The translations under genes and the position numbers were made by a program. From Anaerolineaceae bacterium UBA5211 (GTDB taxonomy: Bacteria; Chloroflexota; Anaerolineae; Anaerolineales; Anaerolineaceae), in NCBI GenBank assembly GCA_002412595.1, contig DHVJ01000034.1:1-64000 (forward strand): 64,000 nucleotides of DNA, read 5' to 3'. Every line of letters begins with the position of its first letter. Position 1 is the stretch's first letter. The notes below the pieces were generated by a model. It had not been told where the DNA came from, ran no database searches, and saw nothing but the letters and a program-made list of their open reading frames with translations. Below are positions 17,297 to 26,738 of the stretch, in pieces.

Positions 17297-18423
17297 GCCC
17301 CCTCCTTGAAATATTCGTCCGTGTAACCCCGCAATGCGTGGCCGACAGCATTCCAGTTATAGCGCTTTTGCGAAAGCTGCCAGCTCTGGCGGCCAAACTG
17401 AGCGCGCCTTTTTTCGCTATCCAACAGCTTCTCCAAAGCCTCCGCCAGCGCATTTTCATCGCCCGCTTCCACCAGATAGCCGTTACGGTCATCTGCCACC
17501 ATATCCGGCAGCGCCCCAATGCGTGCCGCCACAATCGGCAGGGCATGCGCCATGGCCTCCACAAACACAATCCCAAAAGGTTCGTTGCGGGTAGGCATGC
17601 AGAAGACGGTAGCAGCCTGATAGTAGCGATTCAATTCTTCCACCGATACGCGCCCAACCACATGGATCCCCGGGTGATTGAGCGGCACTTCACTGCCGAC
17701 AACGGTCAAAACGGCATCCGGATAGTGCGCGTACAAGCGCTCAAAAGCTTCCACCAGCTGCGGCCCGCCCTTGCGCTGCCAATCCAACCCCACAAATAAG
17801 ATCGAGCGCGCGCTGTAATCCTTGTCCCGCGGGTCCAGCGATGGAATGGGGGTGTTAGCGCCGGCGTAAATGCAGCGCACCTTCGCCTCCGGCACGCCGT
17901 ATTGTTCGATCAACGATCGTGATATGTTGCTGCTGCGCGTGAAAATGCGGTCGGCATGGTCATAAATACTTTTCTCACAGGCAATCCATTCCGCCGAATA
18001 AAGATGCACTTTAATAGCAGGAGAATAATTCAAATTGGCCAAATGGGTATGGTCGGTATAGATAAAATGCGGGATGCCCGCAACGTGCGTATCAAAGATG
18101 GATTGCAATTGGAAGGTGAAGCGGATATCGTTGCGCTGTGCCCCAATCTGTGCTGCCAGATCCCGCACGTGGGCAAACAGGAAAACGGTGCGAAAAAAAG
18201 CCGCCTTAAATTGCAGTCGGCCCAGCAGGATATCCAGCCCATATTCTTTGATCACCGCCCACAAGTTGCGCAGCAGCGTGCCCTTGTCCGCTTTGATCAG
18301 AGTCCACAGCGTGATGATCTCCAGCTCATCTTCCGGATAACTCGCACGCAGCATGGTCTCCACGCTGGCTGCAATGGGGGGATCGCCCCAAACGCGGAAA
18401 TGCAGAATCTTTTTAACCGGCAC
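17293..18423 (-). CDS. GT-B glycosyltransferase (GT4 family), tandem paralogue B
   Basis: 376 residues, GTG start behind AGGAGG. Two Rossmann-like halves: acceptor half with FIYTDHTHLANLN and FTRSSNISRSLIEQYGV; donor half with ILFVGLDWQRKGG and the retaining GT4 signature EPFGIVFVEAMAHALPIVAARIGALPDM (E-x7-E type). It transfers a sugar from a nucleotide donor on the cytoplasmic side. It is clearly a duplicate of the gene just upstream (shared FIYTD-THLANL, FTRSS, RKGGP.LV.AF, EPFGIVFVEAMA). The start overlaps the upstream stop by 11 nt and the stop overlaps the NRPS start by 4 nt. Being directly coupled to the NRPS, it may act on the same pathway. Confidence 0.85.
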   Translation of the reverse strand: MPVKKILHFRVWGDPPIAASVETMLRASYPEDELEIITLWTLIKADKGTLLRNLWAVIKEYGLDILLGRLQFKAAFFRTVFLFAHVRDLAAQIGAQRNDIRFTFQLQSIFDTHVAGIPHFIYTDHTHLANLNYSPAIKVHLYSAEWIACEKSIYDHADRIFTRSSNISRSLIEQYGVPEAKVRCIYAGANTPIPSLDPRDKDYSARSILFVGLDWQRKGGPQLVEAFERLYAHYPDAVLTVVGSEVPLNHPGIHVVGRVSVEELNRYYQAATVFCMPTRNEPFGIVFVEAMAHALPIVAARIGALPDMVADDRNGYLVEAGDENALAEALEKLLDSEKRRAQFGRQSWQLSQKRYNWNAVGHALRGYTDEYFKEGA

Positions 18424-19552
18424 GCGGCTCCTCCTGGGGTAAAAATGGCAGGATGTTGGCTTTCATCTTCTGTCCAACCTTTTCCCAAGTGTAACGCTCC
18501 CTGGCCAGGTGGTAACCCAGCCTGCCAAACTGCCGGCATTTCTCCGGGTCATCCATCAACGCCACCAAAGCTTTGGTCAAGGCCGGGATATCCCCGGGCG
18601 CAACCATATAACCGTTGCGGCTGTCCTCCAGAAAATCCGGTACCGCCCCGGTATTAGGCGCCACCAGCGGCAGCCCATAGGCCATGGCTTCCACAAAAAC
18701 GATGCCAAAGGGTTCCAAACGCGTGGGCAGGCAGAAAATGCTGGCGCGCTGATAATAAGGCACCACTTCTTCCAAAGGCAGCTTGCCGGCTACCCGCACA
18801 TTGGGCAGGTCCACCTTAGGGGTGCAGCCCACAATAGTCAAATGCGCATCCGCATGTTTTTGGAGCACACCTTTAAAGGCTTGCACCAGTTCCGGCCCGC
18901 CTTTGCGCTCCCAGGTCACACCCACAAAGAGGATCTCCTTGCTGCTGTAATCTTTGCGGTCCAGGTCAACATCCTGCATGGGGGTATTGCTGCCCGCGTA
19001 AACCACGGCCGTCTTCTCCGCGGGAATATCATATTGTTCCAGCAGAGAACGGCGCACATGGCTGCTGCGCGTGAAGGTCATACAGGCATGCTGGTAAGTT
19101 TCTTTTTCCAGCACATGCCAGACGGATGAATACAATTTATCGCGCGTATATGAAGGTGTGTACAGGTTAGCCAGGTTGGTGGTATCGGTATAGATAAAAT
19201 TAGGCAAACCAGGCGTGCTGGCGTCAAAATCGGATTGGGTTTGGAGCGTGAAGAGATAATTAGCGTGCGATACATGTTCACTCACCAATCGCCGCACCTG
19301 CCTGTGCATATAAGTTGTTGCCCAGAACCTCCGCCAGATTTTCCAATATCCCAGCAAATGGCGCAGGGGATATTCCTTTATCACATAGAAAATATTCAGC
19401 AGAAAGATACCCGGATGCTTCTTGACCATCTGTTTGATGTTCAGCAATTCCAGTGGATAGTTGGGGAACTGCACCGCCAGGGCGGCGCGCACGCTCTCCA
19501 CATCCGGGTGATTGAATTTGTAAACCAGTAGAATCTTTTTATCTTCGGCCAT
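18413..19552 (-). CDS. GT-B glycosyltransferase (GT4 family), tandem paralogue A
   Basis: 379 residues. It has the same fold and motifs as its neighbour: FIYTDTTNLANLYTP, FTRSSHVRRSLLEQYDI, ILFVGVTWERKGGPELVQAF and EPFGIVFVEAMAYGLPLVAPNTGAVPDFL. The similarity over the whole length shows a tandem duplication, presumably giving two successive sugar additions. The 12-nt gap to the BcsB-like gene and the 11-nt overlap with paralogue B place it in the operon. The ribosome site before ATG is weak (GGAT), so translation may depend on upstream coupling. Confidence 0.85.
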   Translation of the reverse strand: MAEDKKILLVYKFNHPDVESVRAALAVQFPNYPLELLNIKQMVKKHPGIFLLNIFYVIKEYPLRHLLGYWKIWRRFWATTYMHRQVRRLVSEHVSHANYLFTLQTQSDFDASTPGLPNFIYTDTTNLANLYTPSYTRDKLYSSVWHVLEKETYQHACMTFTRSSHVRRSLLEQYDIPAEKTAVVYAGSNTPMQDVDLDRKDYSSKEILFVGVTWERKGGPELVQAFKGVLQKHADAHLTIVGCTPKVDLPNVRVAGKLPLEEVVPYYQRASIFCLPTRLEPFGIVFVEAMAYGLPLVAPNTGAVPDFLEDSRNGYMVAPGDIPALTKALVALMDDPEKCRQFGRLGYHLARERYTWEKVGQKMKANILPFLPQEEPRAG

Positions 19553-19563
19553 ATACCAATCCG

Positions 19564-21810
19564 TTATTTAGAATCCGAGTCATCCTCTTTTTTATTCTTT
19601 TTCAGAGCCGGCAGCAGTTTGATCAAAATGACTGTCACCGTCAGCAGGGTGATCACCAATATGGCCGGAAGCATCCAGGCCCGGTTGGCTTTTTGGACAT
19701 CGGAAGGCTGCGAAGATTGCGCTGCGGGTACCTGCGTTACCGTCTCGCCGTTGACCGCCAGCAATTGGCTATCCACCGGGAAACGCGAATCCAGGCTGAT
19801 GATCTGACCGCTGGAGATGATGGCAAAATTACCCGCCAGGCTACCGCGCAGATCGCCGCCGCCCAGGGCACTGCCCGCCAGGGCTACCCCATCTTCACTG
19901 TTTCCGGATACCAACAGAACAGCTTTGTCGCCGGCCCAGGGTGAGTTGAACAACTCCAGATAACCTACAGTGGAGCCTTCTACCACACGGTAAACAATGC
20001 GTGAGGCCGGGTCATAGGGCACTTCCGAGCCGGCGCTGAAAGGAGCCGGCAGGGTGTCGATCCAATCATAAATCACCGGCAGCTGGCTGGGTTTGCCCAG
20101 CAAGACCACATTGTTGGCCGCCAGTTCAATCAGGTCAAGGTCATTTTCAAATTGAACGCTGACCTGGGAAAGCGCGTCATCCAACTGGTTGCCCATTTCG
20201 AAAGCAACAGCGGAAGCTGTCTGCCAAACCAAGGGGGCATTTTCCGGCAGGATGAAAGTAATATTTCCCTGCACATCTCCCACAGCCAGGTTTTCGGGAT
20301 AACCGCTCAAGGTGAGGGTATCCGCCTCACTGACGGTATTTTCCACCAGCGGCAAATGCAAGCTGGAATCGCTGAAAATGGTTGCCCAGGCACTGATAAA
20401 GTTGGTCAAGTCGGTGCAGCTGTCATAAGGGATCAACTGGACCTGGATCTGCAGCTCATTGGTGCCCTGCACAAAAGCCGAGGGCGGCAAGCTGACCTGT
20501 ATTTCGGTCAATTGAGTCGTCTCCTCGCTGAATTGCACGCTGCTGATAACGCGGCCGTTCAGGATCACGGTCATGCCGGAATTTTCAAAGCTCAACAAAG
20601 CCGAATGGCTGAAAAACAGACCCAAATAGGCATCTGAACTGACGGTTTGGCCGGGCGGGATGTAAAACTCGTAATAAGCATAGTTGGTGCCACTGCTGCG
20701 CATATTACGGTCTTCATAACCCAAATCAAGGAAAGTACGGTCGGTAGCAGCCAGAGGGGCGCTGGCTTCCGCGCGATAGGATTCAATCATGGCCGCATTG
20801 CTGGCTGTGGTGGTCAGAATCGTGCCGTACTTGATTGCCTGACCGGCTTTGATAACCCCTTCGTCGGAATTACCGGATACCACCAGCACTACACGCGTGT
20901 CATTCCAGGGGGAAACCACCAATTGTAAAATACCATCGTTCTCATCGTTGAGCGCAAATTTGGAAGCGCTGACTGCGACAGGTAAATCCAATCCCGAGAT
21001 CAGATCCAGGGATGCTGCTTTGCCCACCAGGATCAGGTTCTCCGCATTGCGCTGTTCGGTGGTCAGGTTGTCCGCCGTGACGGCGGTCAGGATCAAATTA
21101 CCGCCTGTCAGGCTGCCAAAGCCGGCTGATACATCCATAACTGCCTGCAATTCAGCCGTGCCGGGATTTTCCGGCAGCACCAGCAGCGCGGTACGGTCGA
21201 ATAACGCATTGGGCTGGTAGAACGGCCGCGGCAGCAGGGTCAGGTCCGTTTCCGGACTGGAAACGCCGTGCGGCAGATAAAGATAAGAACTTTCCTTCAC
21301 AACCAGATTGACATCAAAATCACGCACACAGGATTCTTCGCTAATTAAATTGAAAGTGAGTTCCATACGTCCGTCCGTGCGGTCGCTGACCAGCGCACCG
21401 GGCGGGATGCGGATATCGCTGGCAAAGTCTCCATCCTGACTCAGGGAGAAAGAGGCCACCACATTTCCGTTCACTTCAACATCCAGCACACCGCCTATCA
21501 ACCCCTGACCGGCAATGTAGTCGTTTCCATAAAATGCCAGTGAATATTCCAGGTGCATTCGGCCTTCGCTGGGATAAGTCCATTCCTCCGGGAAACTCAC
21601 CTGAATACCCGCTGAATCAAACGGGCCGATCAGGCGGGTTTCAGTAAAGCCCAAAATGGGGAAGGTGTAAATATCCTCCTGATCTGCCGCCGCTGTTGCC
21701 AGTGGTGTAACGGTTGGTTCGGGTTCCTGCGCTGTGTTTTGCGCCAAAACCGGACTGCTGATCAGCAGTACTAAAACGATCATCCATCCAAATGTATTCT
21801 TCTTATTCAT
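19564..21810 (-). CDS. BcsB-like cellulose synthase regulatory subunit homologue
   Basis: 748 residues. ATG at 21810 is preceded by AGAGG at 5 nt; a TTG 18 nt upstream is less likely. A signal peptide (to SPVLAQ) is followed by a large extracytoplasmic region of two similar halves, each with jelly-roll and flavodoxin-like segments (VSFPEEWTYPSEGRMHLEYS ... LPRPFYQP ... LLVLPENPG; second half FISAWATIFSDSSLHLPL ... TFILPENA), then one C-terminal transmembrane helix (WMLPAILVITLLTVTVILI) and a Lys/Asp tail. This is the BcsB architecture, which guides a growing glucan or other glycan at the outer face of the synthase. The neighbour upstream is a GT2 synthase. BcsA's PilZ domain, BcsC and BcsZ are absent, so cellulose itself is not assured. 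Confidence 0.72.
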   Translation of the reverse strand: MNKKNTFGWMIVLVLLISSPVLAQNTAQEPEPTVTPLATAAADQEDIYTFPILGFTETRLIGPFDSAGIQVSFPEEWTYPSEGRMHLEYSLAFYGNDYIAGQGLIGGVLDVEVNGNVVASFSLSQDGDFASDIRIPPGALVSDRTDGRMELTFNLISEESCVRDFDVNLVVKESSYLYLPHGVSSPETDLTLLPRPFYQPNALFDRTALLVLPENPGTAELQAVMDVSAGFGSLTGGNLILTAVTADNLTTEQRNAENLILVGKAASLDLISGLDLPVAVSASKFALNDENDGILQLVVSPWNDTRVVLVVSGNSDEGVIKAGQAIKYGTILTTTASNAAMIESYRAEASAPLAATDRTFLDLGYEDRNMRSSGTNYAYYEFYIPPGQTVSSDAYLGLFFSHSALLSFENSGMTVILNGRVISSVQFSEETTQLTEIQVSLPPSAFVQGTNELQIQVQLIPYDSCTDLTNFISAWATIFSDSSLHLPLVENTVSEADTLTLSGYPENLAVGDVQGNITFILPENAPLVWQTASAVAFEMGNQLDDALSQVSVQFENDLDLIELAANNVVLLGKPSQLPVIYDWIDTLPAPFSAGSEVPYDPASRIVYRVVEGSTVGYLELFNSPWAGDKAVLLVSGNSEDGVALAGSALGGGDLRGSLAGNFAIISSGQIISLDSRFPVDSQLLAVNGETVTQVPAAQSSQPSDVQKANRAWMLPAILVITLLTVTVILIKLLPALKKNKKEDDSDSK

Positions 21811-21859
21811 TGGGTACCTCTCATCCAATTTAATTATAAAAAAATATTTTATTAGTTCT

Positions 21860-23020
21860 TTATCTTCTATTTACGCGCTCCCAGGATGCATCCTGATTTT
21901 TGCGTACATGTTTAAAAAATCCCAGCAAAGTCGCCAGGTTACTGCTCACTAAAAAAGCAGGCAGGTACAGAATTTTCAAAGGTCCTTTAAACGCCGAATA
22001 GCGGCCTAATCCGGCCAATGCGTAAAAACAAATCTGAGCAGCCAGCATCCAATTGACCCACATTCCAGCCTGCGATGCGCCAGACCAGGCCGCAACTGCC
22101 AGGATCAAATTGGAAAGCAGCGTTAAAAGCATGGCAAAAGGAATAAACAAACGGAAATATTTATGCGAGATAATCTGCCAGACCGCGGTTGGGTTGTTCC
22201 AGGGCAGCCAGCGCCAGGAATTGGCCAGTGCCTGAAAGCGGCCGGCTGTAATACGCGTGCGCCGTTTTACTTCATCCAGCTGGTTTTGCGAAACCCGCTC
22301 CCAGGATTCCGCTTGAGGCACATATGCGATGCGATAACCCGCTCGAATGATACTCAACAGGATGTAAAAATCATCGTTGATCACCCCGGCAGGAATGTGC
22401 GGGAAAAGGGTTTTGCGCACCGCCAAGATTTCGCCCGCTGCTGCGGTACAGCTATTTAATTGGCTCTCGTTTTTCTTTATCCAGGATTCATATTTCCAAT
22501 ATAAACCCTCTGAGTTAGATAGCGAATCCTCTTCACTGCGCACATGCTTGGCACCGGTAGAGGCCCCTACCCGCTCATCAGAAAAGGGCTGCAGCAAATA
22601 TTGGAAAGAACACGGCAAAAAGAAATTATTGGCGTCCGAGAAGACCAACACCTCGCCCGCAGCGCTTTCCACCGCGTGTGCCATGGCAGCCAGCTTTCCG
22701 CGCCGTTCAGGACTATAACTCAATTTGACACCCTGAGGGGCAAATTCCCGGACGATATCACAGGTATCATCCGTGGAACCATCCGCCGCGACGATTATTT
22801 CCATCTTTTCGCGCGGGTAATTCAACTCCAACGCATTGGCTAACTTCTCCCGCAGCACAAGCTCTTCGTTATAAGCGGCAATGATCAAACTGATCTCCGG
22901 CAGCTCTGCGCTCGGGGATTTTCCACGGCGATGGAAATGCGCCAACACGGCCATCAACAGCGGATAACCCAGATAGACATAGATGAGAAAAAACAGACTG
23001 ATCCAAAATATTACCGCCAT
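21860..23020 (-). CDS. Membrane GT2 glycosyltransferase (processive type)
   Basis: 386 residues. One N-terminal helix, a GT-A domain, then three or four C-terminal helices. Catalytic motifs are in order: IIAAYNEE, AADGSTDDT (UDP-binding Asp), VFSDANN (DxD equivalent SDA), GVINDDFYI (catalytic Asp, ED equivalent) and QLDEVKRRTRITAGRF (the Q/R-x-x-R-W position holds RRTR-x-x-A). This is the hyaluronan/cellulose/PNAG synthase group without a PilZ tail. It is followed 50 nt later by the BcsB-like gene and is probably its partner, making a glycan strand and moving it across the membrane. The start shares one base with the upstream stop (TGATG). Confidence 0.82.
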   Translation of the reverse strand: MAVIFWISLFFLIYVYLGYPLLMAVLAHFHRRGKSPSAELPEISLIIAAYNEELVLREKLANALELNYPREKMEIIVAADGSTDDTCDIVREFAPQGVKLSYSPERRGKLAAMAHAVESAAGEVLVFSDANNFFLPCSFQYLLQPFSDERVGASTGAKHVRSEEDSLSNSEGLYWKYESWIKKNESQLNSCTAAAGEILAVRKTLFPHIPAGVINDDFYILLSIIRAGYRIAYVPQAESWERVSQNQLDEVKRRTRITAGRFQALANSWRWLPWNNPTAVWQIISHKYFRLFIPFAMLLTLLSNLILAVAAWSGASQAGMWVNWMLAAQICFYALAGLGRYSAFKGPLKILYLPAFLVSSNLATLLGFFKHVRKNQDASWERVNRR

Positions 23021-24162
23021 CAGCTTCTCCCTGCCAATTCGGCATAAATATCCATTAAACGCTCAACTGTCTTATCCAACGAGTATTCCTGGCTCACCAA
23101 TTCCCTAGCATTGGTTCCCATGCGCCGGCCTTCTTTCGGATCAGTCAGGAAAAATTCCATCGCTTCCGCCAATTCTGCGCAATCCCCAGCCGAAATCAGA
23201 CGCCCATTCTCTCCATTTTGCACCAGCTCTACTGCCGCGCCCACGCGCGTGGCCAACACCGGCAGTCCGCAGGCCATGGCTTCCAACATCGAATTGGATA
23301 AGCCTTCCGTTTCTGAAGGCAGCACGAACAAATCGCTGGCCTGATAATACAGACAGGGGTCAGGTACATACCCGCCAAAAATAACCCGTCTGCCGGCACT
23401 CTTCCGTAATTCAGCTTCCATTTCGCCGCTGCCTAAAATCAACAGGTGCGCTTGTGGGTAACGTTCGCAAACGGAATCCCAAGCCTGCAGCAATGTGGAC
23501 AAGCCTTTTTCGGGCGCCAGGCGTCCGCTGTACAGATATATTAATCCCGGGGGCAGTCCCAAAGCAGCCCGGATTTCCATTTTTTCGCGTTCCGATACCG
23601 GTTGGTAAATTTCCGTATCCACGCCGTTGGGCAGGAAGCGGCAGCGCGCAGGTTCAATGCCCTCTGCCGCCAATTCCTGGTTGATTTCGCGGCTGATAGT
23701 CAGGAAGATGTCCACATGCTGCTTCAAACGGCGGATGCGCCTCTGGCCTGAACGGCGATGGTGCAGTTTATCCAAATCGCCCAATTTGCCGCCTCGCAAG
23801 ACTTTCACCACCAATGGGCAGTCTAGGCTGCGTTTTGCCAGGATACCCAGGTCGCTGGGGGAAAGCAATTCGTGCGCATGCAGCACCTGCGGTCGCAAGC
23901 TGCGGGTTTTGAAAAATCCGAATAGAAGATAGCAGAATGCCGCCAGGGGTTTGGGCTGCGGCGCGGGCACGCGGTAAACAGGCGTCCCATCAATGCTTTC
24001 GAAAGCAGCCATGCCTGCATATCGGCGGGTGACGATACTTGGCTCTAAACCCCGCTGGCGCAGGCGGCGGCAGACAGCCGCCAACTGCTTCTCCGCGCCG
24101 CCCAGGCGCGGCAGGTAAGACTGGATGACCATCACTACACGCAATCCTTGCGTATCAGGCAT
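23020..24162 (-). CDS. GT4 glycosyltransferase
   Basis: 380 residues from MPDTQGLRVVMVIQSYLPRLGGAEKQ; GAGGTG stands 5 nt before this ATG, which overlaps the previous stop by 8 nt, so the longer upstream frame is rejected. LPRLGGAEKQL is the N-terminal acceptor loop; YLYSGRLAPEKGL and ETEGLSNSMLEAMACGLPVLATRVGA are the donor-side motifs with the E-x7-E pair. Retaining, nucleotide-sugar dependent, cytoplasmic or peripheral. Sugar and linkage unknown. Confidence 0.87.
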   Translation of the reverse strand: MPDTQGLRVVMVIQSYLPRLGGAEKQLAAVCRRLRQRGLEPSIVTRRYAGMAAFESIDGTPVYRVPAPQPKPLAAFCYLLFGFFKTRSLRPQVLHAHELLSPSDLGILAKRSLDCPLVVKVLRGGKLGDLDKLHHRRSGQRRIRRLKQHVDIFLTISREINQELAAEGIEPARCRFLPNGVDTEIYQPVSEREKMEIRAALGLPPGLIYLYSGRLAPEKGLSTLLQAWDSVCERYPQAHLLILGSGEMEAELRKSAGRRVIFGGYVPDPCLYYQASDLFVLPSETEGLSNSMLEAMACGLPVLATRVGAAVELVQNGENGRLISAGDCAELAEAMEFFLTDPKEGRRMGTNARELVSQEYSLDKTVERLMDIYAELAGRS

Positions 24163-25270
24163 GCAGCACCTCGTCATACAACGCCAGCAAGCGCTCCACC
24201 CATACGGCAGGCGCGTATTTCTCCTGTACACAGCGGCTGGCGTTATGCCCCAGGCGCTTTCTTTCGGCCGGGTCCCGCGCCAGGCGCATGATACCCTCTG
24301 CTAATAGGTCTGGCCGCACAGCCGGCAGCACCAGGCCGCATTCAGCCGAGATAATCTGGCGGTTATCACCCACATCCGTGGCAATCAGCGGCAGTCCGCT
24401 TAACATGGCTTCCAATACTGCCAGCGACTGTCCTTCGTAGTGCGACGAACTGATATACAGATCGCTCGCGGCTAAAAGTGCCGGCACATCCGTGCGTTCT
24501 CCAAGCAATTGGATGTAATCCGTCAACCCATTTTGGTCAATCTGCGATTGCAGTTCAGCGCGCCAGGGACCTCTGCCAGCGATCAGCAACATCGCCGGCT
24601 GCAGCAGGTTTGGCCTTGCCTGCGCAAAAGCTTCGATCAGGTCGCTGTACCCTTTTTCAGGGATCAGACGGCCGACCGAAATCATTAAAAGGCCTTTTCC
24701 ATTTGCCAGGAATTCCCGCCGTGCTTGCTGTTTCTGCTTTGCAGAAATTTTCGGCAAATCAGGTACCGGGTTGGGAATCACATCCAGGTTTTTATCTTGA
24801 AAACGCGGCTGCTGCACGCGCGCCACAGTATGCCCGCAAGCGATAATGCGCCGGGAGTAACGCGTCAACGCGCGTGTCTCCAATTTGGTTCGGTAAGGTT
24901 TATAGGAATATAAATGCACAGAAGCATTGTGCAGCGATGCCACGCTGGGAATACCGGCCCAATGAGCTGCCAAAGATCCGTGAATATTGGCATAATTGAG
25001 TTGGGTGTGTATAAGCTGCGCGCCACTGACGCGTAATTCCGCTTCAATTCGGCGCGTGCGCCATAAGTCAGCCAGCGAACGCAGCGGAATATTGGTTACT
25101 TCTACTTCCAATTGCTGCAATTCCTGGTAAATTGGTGAATGGATTTCCGGTGAAGAAAGCGAGATGACCTTCACACGATGTCCGTGCCGCAGCATTTCAC
25201 GCGCAAAGACCACTTCCAGCGTCTGGGCGCCGCCCACTTTCAGGGAGTCGATAATCTGAACAACTTTCAC
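24155..25270 (-). CDS. GT4 glycosyltransferase
   Basis: 371 residues with GTG start after GGGAG, one base behind the flippase stop. N-terminal loop SLKVGGAQTLE, hinge with DVIPNPVPD, donor half with MISVGRLIPEKGYSDLIEAF, and SHYEGQSLAVLEAMLSGLPLIATDVGDN. A standard retaining GT-B enzyme for assembly of the lipid-linked repeat unit. The phrase IHTQLNYANIHG near residue 90 is seen in polysaccharide-locus members of this family. Donor and acceptor cannot be named. Confidence 0.87.
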   Translation of the reverse strand: MKVVQIIDSLKVGGAQTLEVVFAREMLRHGHRVKVISLSSPEIHSPIYQELQQLEVEVTNIPLRSLADLWRTRRIEAELRVSGAQLIHTQLNYANIHGSLAAHWAGIPSVASLHNASVHLYSYKPYRTKLETRALTRYSRRIIACGHTVARVQQPRFQDKNLDVIPNPVPDLPKISAKQKQQARREFLANGKGLLMISVGRLIPEKGYSDLIEAFAQARPNLLQPAMLLIAGRGPWRAELQSQIDQNGLTDYIQLLGERTDVPALLAASDLYISSSHYEGQSLAVLEAMLSGLPLIATDVGDNRQIISAECGLVLPAVRPDLLAEGIMRLARDPAERKRLGHNASRCVQEKYAPAVWVERLLALYDEVLHA

Positions 25271-25271
25271 C

Positions 25272-26738
25272 TCAAACTCCCTTCATCGCATTCCGTACAA
25301 TTCCGGCGATATCCCGCATACGCTGCGGACCTTGCAGGTAAAGCGTGCCAAGGTAAACAACCGCCCCCGCCAGCACAGCCAAAACCAATTGCACAAGTGG
25401 ATGCCAGTCCGGAATACAGTGTAAAAGGCCGGCCACCACTACGGACATCAACAAGCCGCTGATGGTTGCCGGTATAAACTGTACCAGGATCTCTCTGGAG
25501 GAAATGTGAAACATGCGCCCCGCCACCACCAGACTCAGAACACCGGAAATGAAAGCTACAGCCGCCTGAACCCAGGCCACCGCGACAATCGATTGGTAGC
25601 GCGAGAGCGTGAACCACAAAGCCGGCAGCAAGATAGCCAACCGCACAATGGTCAAATAAGTCAACACTTCCGGCCTGCCCTGTGCTTTGTAAAAACTGCC
25701 CGCGTTGCGGAACAGAGAGAGGAGCAGCGCATAAATGGCAATGGCGCGAATGACCGGGATGGCTTCCACCCATTTGTCAGTAAAGAATGCCAAGACAAAC
25801 GGTTCTGCCGTCAGGGCAATGCCCAATCCCATCGGTATGGTTATCAAAGAGACATACTGCAGCGAACGGGCGAAATTACGGTTCAGCGACTCAGCGTTAT
25901 CGCGCATTTTTACATAAACCGGGAAGATCACTTCCGAAACGATGCGGGCAAATTGAGTCAGTACCATATCCGGAATGCGAAAACCCAGTGTGTACACACC
26001 CAAAGCCTCGGTGCCCAGATAGCGCCCGATGAACAGGTAATCCGCATTGTTGAGCAGGTTAGCCAAGGTATCCAGTACAACAATATTTAGACCATACTTG
26101 AGCATGGATTTAGCGATGGGGCGTGAGAAACGCAGCGAAGGCTTCCAGGGGTTAACCACTTTTGCCACCACTACCGAAGCACCGTTGGCAATCACCTGCC
26201 CCCATACCTGCGACCAGTAGCCAAAACCCAAAAATGCCATCGCCACTGAAACCAGACCTTTTACCAAAGCATAGCTGACTTCCGGGATAAATTTTTTACG
26301 AAAATCCAGCCTTTTAGCCAGATAAATCGAATTAACATTGCCCAAAGCAGAAATGGGATAAACCAACACCATTATGCGCACCACGGTCACCGCGCGCTCG
26401 TCATGGAAATAATCACCAATGTAAGGCGCAAGGAACCAGGTCAGAACGAACAAGCCAATGCCTACTGCCAGTCCCAGCCAGAAAGCAGTATCAGCAGTTT
26501 CGGGCTCATCCTTATGGTAGATCAGGGCCGGGCCGATGCCCAGCCCATTTAACGCATCCAGAAAGCTGGTTACGATAAAAGCATAGCCCACCACCCCAAA
26601 ATCCGATTTGGACAACAAACGTGCCAAAATAATGGTGCTGATAAACACCAATAACTTGCCGGTATAAACGGACAAATATGACCAAAAAGTGCCACGGATG
26701 GTTACATTTGCGAAACTGCTTTTCGGATTATTTTCCAT
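25272..26738 (-). CDS. wzx: Wzx-type polysaccharide flippase (MOP superfamily)
   Basis: 488 residues with about 12-14 hydrophobic segments, typical length for Wzx. It starts NVTIRGTFWSYLSVYTGKLLVFISTIILARLL, the usual first helices of the polysaccharide_synt family, and shows ADYLFIGRYLGTEALGVYTLGFRIP, a family hallmark. It flips undecaprenyl-linked repeat units to the outer face. The start overlaps the stop of the ligase/polymerase gene by 11 nt and the stop is 1 nt from the next glycosyltransferase. With the neighbours it makes a complete Wzx/Wzy pathway. Confidence 0.85.
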   Translation of the reverse strand: MENNPKSSFANVTIRGTFWSYLSVYTGKLLVFISTIILARLLSKSDFGVVGYAFIVTSFLDALNGLGIGPALIYHKDEPETADTAFWLGLAVGIGLFVLTWFLAPYIGDYFHDERAVTVVRIMVLVYPISALGNVNSIYLAKRLDFRKKFIPEVSYALVKGLVSVAMAFLGFGYWSQVWGQVIANGASVVVAKVVNPWKPSLRFSRPIAKSMLKYGLNIVVLDTLANLLNNADYLFIGRYLGTEALGVYTLGFRIPDMVLTQFARIVSEVIFPVYVKMRDNAESLNRNFARSLQYVSLITIPMGLGIALTAEPFVLAFFTDKWVEAIPVIRAIAIYALLLSLFRNAGSFYKAQGRPEVLTYLTIVRLAILLPALWFTLSRYQSIVAVAWVQAAVAFISGVLSLVVAGRMFHISSREILVQFIPATISGLLMSVVVAGLLHCIPDWHPLVQLVLAVLAGAVVYLGTLYLQGPQRMRDIAGIVRNAMKGV

